64,000 nucleotides of DNA from Eutrigla gurnardus (Eukaryota; Chordata; Actinopteri; Perciformes; Triglidae): the NCBI GenBank assembly GCA_963514095.1, contig OY741264.1:15381866-15445865 (forward strand), given 5' to 3'. Positions 57,071-64,000 of the stretch are shown piece after piece. The notes beneath the pieces were generated by a model that saw only the letters and a list, made by a program, of their open reading frames with translations, was not told the origin of the DNA and ran no database searches. The first letter of the stretch is position 1, and every line of letters starts with the position of its first letter. The translations under genes were made by a program, and so were the position numbers.

Positions 57071-58010
57071 TGCCGCCTATTTGAAACCCAGCAATCACAA
57101 TTGGATTTTGCTATTAGCTGATCTTAGACCAGGTGATGTCTACGGAGCCATCTTGTCTCACCAACAACCCCCAACTCCAGCCCCTCCTTTAAAAACCAAT
57201 GAAAAAAAAATCATTCTATAAATTGCTCATGCTAATTGATAGCATATGTATATGTAGCAAGAGGCTATTCATGAGCATACATTTAGATCAGACTTGCCTG
57301 GAAATTCAAATTTACAAATGAGTTTAAACTGTATTTGGTTAGAAAGCCAACAATAGCCGAATCAGTGATTGGCACTACTTTGTCTATTTGCGTCTGTAGA
57401 TTTCTCCTCTTTTGCATATTTTAAACATATCAGAAAAGTTACAACACAAAGACAAGTAAGTGCCTTAATGAAAGTAATCAACTGGGGAAGTTCCACAGTG
57501 TCTATATCTTTAAATGCTGTTTTCTTAAAACGATGTTTTTCACATAACACTCATAACATCATGTATAAAAACTAAAAACATGACAATGATGTATTTTTTA
57601 TGGCTGTTGATAACATTTTCTGATTTATGGAATAATACAAAGAGATATCCAAAACTCTCTCTTATGGATGAAAAAAAACCAAACCTGGGATCTAATACGT
57701 CAACAAAATGAAACAATCATTTTTAATCTGATGTTATGGAATGTTTAGATTTTTGTTCTGCAAATATATGCATGCATCACACATGTTTGATAGAGTGATG
57801 CCTACACATTTATACCCATTACAACGGGTATTTTCACACTCGCTCGCTCTTATTGTGCATGCACGCAGTCTTTCATTAAGCACTTTGCTCTGTCATTAAA
57901 GATATCCTACTTAAAAAAGTGAACCTTCAGAAGTCCTCATCAGAAGAGAAGTCCATGCTTTCATAAAGCTGAGACACAATTAGATACAAAAAAAAGATGC
58001 TTTTATCAAC

Positions 58011-58041
<31 letters not shown>

Positions 58042-58055
58042 TTACACATACACCC
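57071..58055. other. No gene seen; A+T-rich unique sequence
   Basis: Complementary frames at 57362-57575 are shadows of each other without domains. A CA run lies at 58014-58041. Confidence 0.4.
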
Positions 58056-58350
58056 TCTAGTCTCCTACGCTGTGAACTTCAATCCATCGCTCTAACTCGC
58101 GGACAAAAGGGACCAGAATTTCTTTGGAGTGTGTATGGACATGAAAAAACATGATGTCTCGACTTGTCGGGTAGCAAGGACCCAGACGGTTCCAGCGCTC
58201 AGGGGGCCTCTATGATCTGATATCTTTTTAATTAACGGTATCCCATTCAGCCACTTGAAGGAACAAAATAAAAAGGGAAAGCGAGAGAAAGGGGGTGAGA
58301 CTTAAGTTTTGACAGCTCTAATTAATGTGCATGGAGGCAAAAAAAGAGCA
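58056..58350. promoter_or_regulatory. Candidate conserved noncoding element
   Basis: Unique sequence with TTTTAATTAACGG (about 58226-58238) and CTAATTAATG (58318-58327), separated by a purine-rich spacer. No coding frame is seen. Inference only. Confidence 0.27.
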
Positions 58351-58770
58351 GGAAAAAAAGACGAGCTGATCTCTTAGCGGATTGGTGAAGGAATCATTAG
58401 ACAGGCCAGTCCATCTGAAAGACATCAAACACTTCTCTCACTCCCTCCGCTATACTTTTTTTTATTTTATTTTTTTTACATTTTTTAGTCTTTTCGTTAG
58501 ATTTATGAGACTTGATTTCTTCTTTTCTGAGAATGTGATGGAAGAAAACAGAAAATAGGGAGATAAGAAGAGAAAGGCAGAAGGAAGAGTTTCTGAAGAT
58601 TAAGGAAAAATGAAAGGGAGAAGAGGAGAGCCAGAGAAGAGGGAGACATGGAGGGAGAGGTGGGGGACGGAGCCCAGAGCTGCCTCTACACAACAGGGGA
58701 GATGAATGACTTTTTACCTCTGGACACTGGGCCCTAATGAAACCTCCAGAGGCCAAACAATGGCATCTCT

Positions 58771-58803
<33 letters not shown>

Positions 58804-58866
58804 CCACAAGAGCAGACACACACACACACACACATATATATATACATATATATGTGTGTGTGTGTA
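58771..58866. repeat. (CA)n with self-complementary CA-TA-TG core
   Basis: A CA run (58771-58802) is followed by a second array (58816-58865) in which CA units pass into TATATATATACATATATATG and then TG units. The second array is its own reverse complement. Confidence 0.9.
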
Positions 58867-59859
58867 CTCACATGCACGCTAGTATACAAACAGGACTGGA
58901 GAGAGACACTACATTCATGAACACACACACTGGAAATATGAACCCTGTGGAAGTACACAAACGAATGCAGAAATACACAAATGCTCAGGCATATTCATAT
59001 CATCACAAACAAACACACACACACACACATGGACCACACCACACAAACTAGCACAGAAAACACACACGGTCGAAGCCGAGAGCAGCAGTGTTGCTGGTGG
59101 CAGATACACAGTCAGAGACATAGAGGCCACCTCTGGTAAAGCAGGTCAAAGAGACTGAGTTCCCTTAACAACCCGACATCCCTTAATAGCATCATAGCTG
59201 CGGCCGTCCGACCTCCTGCCACAGAGACAGAAACGGGATCTACTCTGGAACATGAAAACATGCTTCAATTGTGGGTTGTTGCATTTTAAAGTCGAGCTGA
59301 AATTAGGAAAAAAAGCCTTTTGAAACCCCTTTAGATCACAGCCCCACTCATTTGCATCTATTTGATAATATTGTATTTTTACATCAAAATCTAATGTTTT
59401 ATTCTTTTAGGAAAACAATATGTGCGCGCTTTCATCAGCTACCAACCAATTTCAACAAATACTATCATCCAGCCGTCAATCAGTCTGTAACTAACGCCGT
59501 CCTGTTTCACGCAGAAACACAGCATGGTCCGGAAGATAGATACTTTTGAAATCATTTTTCAGCTCGACTTTAAAGTAGTATATTACTTTAGACTTGAAAG
59601 GTGGTGATTGCTCAAACTATGAAAATGAGACTCAAGTTGAAATTATGTTTTTCAATAAGTTGCTGGAACTAACAGCATTATGTCATACACAACACCCTTC
59701 TTTTCTTTGATATTTCCATTCTTTGATCATTTCCTGTATCTTGTTACTATCAGCTACTAAAAAGACACCATGAAGATAGTAGAAGTTCAATCCAAACCCT
59801 TCTGACCAATAGCATTTGCCCTCTCGAAATCATAAATCCTCACACTTCGGATGATGGAC
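58867..59859. other. No gene seen; CA-rich then unique
   Basis: CA-rich patches run to about 59070. The remainder, including the 59352-59549 frame, has no recognised feature. Confidence 0.4.
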
Positions 59860-60490
59860 ACCAGGGACTCCCATGGGTCCCTCCAGTGCTTCAGCTGTGG
59901 AAATAAATTGTCCTTGAAAAAGCTTTATTAAGTCCGAGTGTCTCCAGGTCGCGGCCTGTCCCGCTCAGTTAAGATGATAACCTTTTATCCGCCGGACTGC
60001 TGCAGAACTGAGGGGGTTGAAAAGTTTTGGGAGTGCCTTGATTGATTCCTTCCAACTTCCCCGGCCTTTTCCAGACTACATTTGCAGAGTCAATCACCGG
60101 TGGGGAGTGATTTATTGGCACTGCTGGCATTTCCGTGGTATGCCGCCGCCAACCACCCACCACCACCGCCACCACCTCCCAGTCCATCCATCCCTCCCTC
60201 TAATACCCTCAATTAATGCATCAAGGCAGGCGGCGGGTTATCGTTCCCCCATCCTCCTCCACCCTCTTTTGCACTCCGACGTCCCTCCATCCTTCCATCC
60301 TTCTCCATCATTCTCAATTAAAGGGAGCTGCATGGGTAGCTCTTATCTGCTCTTATGAATATGCAAGCGCCTCTTATCCGTTCGCTAAGCGGCAGGTAAA
60401 ATGGTTACGGCCGCTCCGCGCGCTGCATAGAAATGACTTTGTGTTCGGGGTTTGGATGGTGACGTGGTTTAGACTGGAAATACCTATGTT
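59860..60490. promoter_or_regulatory. Candidate conserved noncoding region (strongest in the window)
   Basis: About 600 bp of unique sequence is free of repeats apart from a short CCATC/CCACC patch. It carries AATTAATGCAT (60211-60221), an octamer-like ATATGCAA (60359-60366) within ATGAATATGCAAG, TCAATCA (60090-60096) and clustered TTATC (GATA-type) sites (about 59986 and 60343). Overlapping frames on both strands have no domain. The motif-dense texture resembles developmental enhancers, but no alignment was available. Confidence 0.35.
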
Positions 60491-63479
60491 CATTTGATCC
60501 TTTCGCCTGTGCCGTGCAGTAATACCTTATACAGTAACAGTTGGTTTCCATTGATTCTTATTGAATAGAGTGACACGTGCTAAACTGTTAATCCTTGTTT
60601 TCTTTTTTCTTTCCTTTTGTTTAGAGTCTCCTGTATTCTGGTTGCATCTGTAACTGTGATTATAAAGTGATCATTTTGCTAAAGGTTTTAAGCGTGTCTT
60701 GATTTTTTTCTTTTTCCACACTGTCACTACAGGAAATATACTTTTTTTTATAACTTTTTACTTCTTCTCAGTGCAGATTTTTAATAGTATGTCGCTGTCC
60801 TGTGAAAAAATGAGTATGTTTGAACAAAAATAGCCATGTTTCCAGCTTTGCTTAGCTTTATTTTTCATATAAACCAACAAGGCTGTTTATTGTTTATTCA
60901 ACTTAAATAATATGGGGATTTACACTTAAACACGTCAATTTATCTAAAAAGAAAAATCACCAAAATTGGAATTTGGATACATGGCAACTCACACTTATTG
61001 TGGTCCATAATAATCAACCTTTACCCAAACTCAGATGCACTGTATTTCTTTTGAATGCAGCTATAATATTAAGGAAAGCCTGAAAGAGAATGTCCTTCCT
61101 CTGAGACCGAAGTATTTAAATGACGACAGATGACAGATGGTGAGTCAGGAACTACAGGATTTTTTAGGATTTTCCATCTGTTCCATTTTACTCGTCATTC
61201 CACTTTTTTTGTGTGTGTTGTTCCACAGAGTCTTTGTGGACAGTTCGTTCCTGGGTCTTCGTGTGGGCGTTTCTTTTGGAAACATGATACATGTTTAAAC
61301 GTTGTGAGTGGTCCGGTGTCATGGAAGCATTTTACAGTAACAAAACACTGAAAATATACTATTTAAACATGACTGATCATTAAACTGTACGGCATGAGAG
61401 GAGGTAAAAAGCGTGTCAATGGTTACACCCTTTTCTTTGTGCAGAACAAAAATGCATTTGCACTTCTTGGTTTATGACTGCAGTAACAATATTGTCAACA
61501 ACTGCTTTAAAATCTGTGTTTCTGTATAAGACAGCTCAGCTTGCATCACTCGATCTCACAAAGAGGATATTTTGGATTTTCAGTTCCCATGTGGATCATA
61601 TACAGAACCTACAAATCATTTTTTATGAATTTTAGTTGCGTTTGTATGTTTTGTGGGTAAGATAAGTTTAATCCTTTTTTGAGGCACATCCAGAAATCAA
61701 ATGTACAGTAAAAGAAAAGAATGAAAGAGAGAGGTTTTCCCTTCAACAAAAGAGAGAAGAGGGCCGTGGATTAAACTGAGGACTTTCTGTCATGGGCAAC
61801 AGCACCATCTATAGGATGTTCAAAAAACAAATAAAATGAAATAAAATCACTCCTTCCCTGATCTTTAAAAAATCTCATTGTGTAGCAGAGAATAGAGGCA
61901 GGGTGGGATAATGAAGTTGACATAAAGAACTGGAACGGAAAGAAGTAAGAAAGAGAGATGATGGGATGCAAGGAAGGATAAGGAGGCAGAATGTTGAAGT
62001 CAAAGGAAATTGTGCAGAATTATGAAGAAAGAAGAAAAGAGGAAAGAATCATAAAAACACACTGTATTTGTTGTATTATCATCTCATGTACTGTGGTTAA
62101 AGCCTCCAGTAGGTTTGACACCTGACTGAACCTCATAACCTCCATCCGTCTCATCGGTTTGCCTCATTACCCTGCAGCCCAAATGGAGGACTGTTCCATG
62201 TCAGCGGGAATACGGGGGGAGGACGAAGGCCTGCAGGCTCTGTGTCACTCACATCAGCAGATGTGTCAGTGAATTTGACATATGTCTGATATGTATGTGA
62301 CACACACACACATCCATAAACACACACACACTCCTCAATGCTGCTTCATAGCCAAGGGCCTACCGTTGGCTACTCCGTCATTTCACACACTTTAGAGCTG
62401 TAGCCCCAGGCTGCCAACAACAACACACACATACACACTCCCGCAGCGGGCACAAACACAGGATCCCAATCCCACTAACATGCTCATTTTAATGAGCAGC
62501 ATACAGATATGTATGGACATGTTTGTGTGTTTGTTTGGAATATAGGCCAACGTATTTCTCTGAATCACACAAATGTGCTGTGATTCCATCAGGATGGATG
62601 CACTGCACACATGAACCAGTATGGATGAGCATGTTTGTTTGTTTACCATCCGAACCACATGGTTTTCAAGATCAGCTGCGAAACAAATCCGACTCAATTT
62701 AGTTGCAATTTTTCAACGATTTTCTGTCAAATTGAACACGGTGACACTAATTTACTAAGTTACGTCCTTTCATTTGAGAGATTGTAGTATCAGTGTGGTA
62801 ATATCTATCTATCTATCATGTATTGTTACAAATACCACAACAACTCTCTCTATTGGGGTGTATTCCTTGTTCAGTGACACAGATTGGTCAGTGGCACTAA
62901 GCTTCAAACTATAGCGCGCTAAGTAGCATCAGATTTGCATAGTGTCAGAGACAGCACAGCAATACAGACTCGTATTACAGAAAGGTGCAAAGGGTAAAAT
63001 GTGATTTGAATGTGTGTCCACCAGCTGCGTTCAAAGGTTTGCTTTTTTTTTCTCTTTAGCTTAGTTAGTCATTTTCTTTTCTTTCTCCTCTCATGGTGTC
63101 AGCGATGAGAGGCGAAAAACAGTGAAATGCACTTTGTGATGTTGTTTGATTTCCAAACATTCAGAGCGGTATTCAAACTTCCCCAGCCATTACGCTAAAC
63201 TTATGCCACGTTTTCTTGTGTCTCAAGATCTATTTATAATATCATTTTTATGACAGACTTGCTTCCTCTTCAAAGATGTGCGAGAATGTTTTGGTGATCA
63301 GTTGTACCACTCAGCTTTTCTCAGTGCTCAGTACAGAATAACGTGCAGAAAACACACCACTCAATCAATTACAACCCAACCAGTGCTTCTATTCTCCCGT
63401 ATATCTATCATGCCTTAACTGGCTGATCACACATCATGTCTTCCTTTTCATTGTAAATAAAAATAACATTTCACCACAC
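60491..63479. other. No gene seen; mostly unique sequence
   Basis: Short CA runs lie at 62300-62332 and a TATC run at 62803-62818. Pieces at 62090-62260 are balanced and unique. The minus frame 62392-62697 crosses CA-rich sequence and is not convincing. Confidence 0.4.
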
Positions 63480-63680
63480 CATTGCTGCTCATCTCACTTT
63501 CAAGTTTACTCCAATTAAACAAGCTCTGGTTGCCCTTTATAAAACATCACCTTCCTCATGACCAATTAAACACAACTATTAAAGCTAAAGATCAAATTAA
63601 AAGAACTGTTCTTCCAGTCAGTAATAACCTCGGCTCTAATTAGCAACAGGGCTGAATCTCCAGACTGAAATTTGTATGTA
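63480..63680. promoter_or_regulatory. Candidate conserved noncoding element
   Basis: Unique sequence with CCAATTAAAC (63511-63520), a second CCAATTAAACAC near 63562 and the palindrome CTAATTAG (63636-63643). Homeodomain-type sites are repeated within 130 bp. No coding frame is supported. Confidence 0.27.
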
Positions 63681-64000
63681 TTATTACCTGGGTGACATTC
63701 AGCTTTGCTGCCTTTACATATTTGCTGGATTTCATTTCTAAAAACAGATTCCAGACTGGAACTGATCTGCTGCTGAACCTGTCCTGTTCCCTTGACAGAA
63801 CGGATGGAGACGTGCAACAGTACAACAGTACAAATAATGCAGCTTCTGAAAGTTCAACCCATAGCATTTTGCCACGACCTTTGCAAGCCAATCACGTCGT
63901 TGCTGACAAACCTCTCCAGCACAACCAGTATTCCCAGTCGATTCATCCCGTGAGCTCATGACAAGTCCTGCTCCACGTGACATCCATCCAGACCTTCATC
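63681..64000. other. No gene seen
   Basis: Three overlapping frames (63566-63983, both strands) shadow each other. None shows a domain or exon borders. No repeat is recognised at the right edge. Confidence 0.35.

Overview
This window looks like gene-poor nuclear DNA from a teleost fish, probably a spiny-rayed (percomorph) species. The evidence is very dense (CA)n/(TG)n microsatellites, several dispersed repeat families typical of teleosts (a SINE-like family with a tRNA-like head and GGAT tail, TATAGCAC-type LINE tails, AGAGACAGTGTGTAGGA and CTATATAAGAAGTGGA elements), a BEL/Pao retroelement, and a GTF2IRD2/Charlie-like hAT transposase. I found no intact host gene, no functional tRNA or rRNA, and no CRISPR array. 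Nearly all open frames are short, lie in repeats, or read through microsatellites. Family names come from memory of teleost repeats; no search was run.

Layout. 1-3400: dispersed repeats, including a SINE-like copy split by a ~950 bp element with GGGCCCTAGTTTCGT ends. 3640-9870: a duplicated block (A-B-A'-B') with two copies of a decayed BEL/Pao gag-pol; the second is longer but has lost the reverse transcriptase core and the integrase end. 10750-11035: TG-rich minisatellite. 13240-16080: hAT-like debris holding a 476 bp MITE with an 8 bp target duplication and a G-rich minisatellite inside. 16100-30190: mostly unique sequence with microsatellites and SINE pieces. 30193-32345: a dispersed repeat interrupted by the second, inverted copy of the GGGCCC element, then a near-perfect 28 bp hairpin. 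33837-34378: more SINE-like repeats. 37282-38450: a (TA)n palindrome, a solo LTR with its 4 bp target duplication, and an L1-type LINE 3' end. 38680-41400: a lysine-rich hypothetical frame, a 62 bp minisatellite, hAT-like elements and a THAP-like first exon with a splice donor. 50085-54550: the richest part, with a palindromic MITE nested in an older repeat, then a hAT element (8 bp target duplication GTCTAGTC) whose decayed transposase is split by a Harbinger-like MITE (TTA duplication), and whose left end was later duplicated in tandem. 54550-64000: mostly unique, microsatellite-rich sequence with stretches that look like conserved noncoding elements.

Interpretation. There is no operon-like or pathway organisation. 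The coherent signal is transposon stratigraphy: several insertions can be ordered in time and their target sites read exactly. Long unique stretches rich in TAATTA-type and octamer-like motifs (27.5, 43.7, 47.2, 58.2, 59.9-60.5 and 63.5 kb) would fit an intergenic or intronic region beside a developmental regulator, but that is inference without an alignment.
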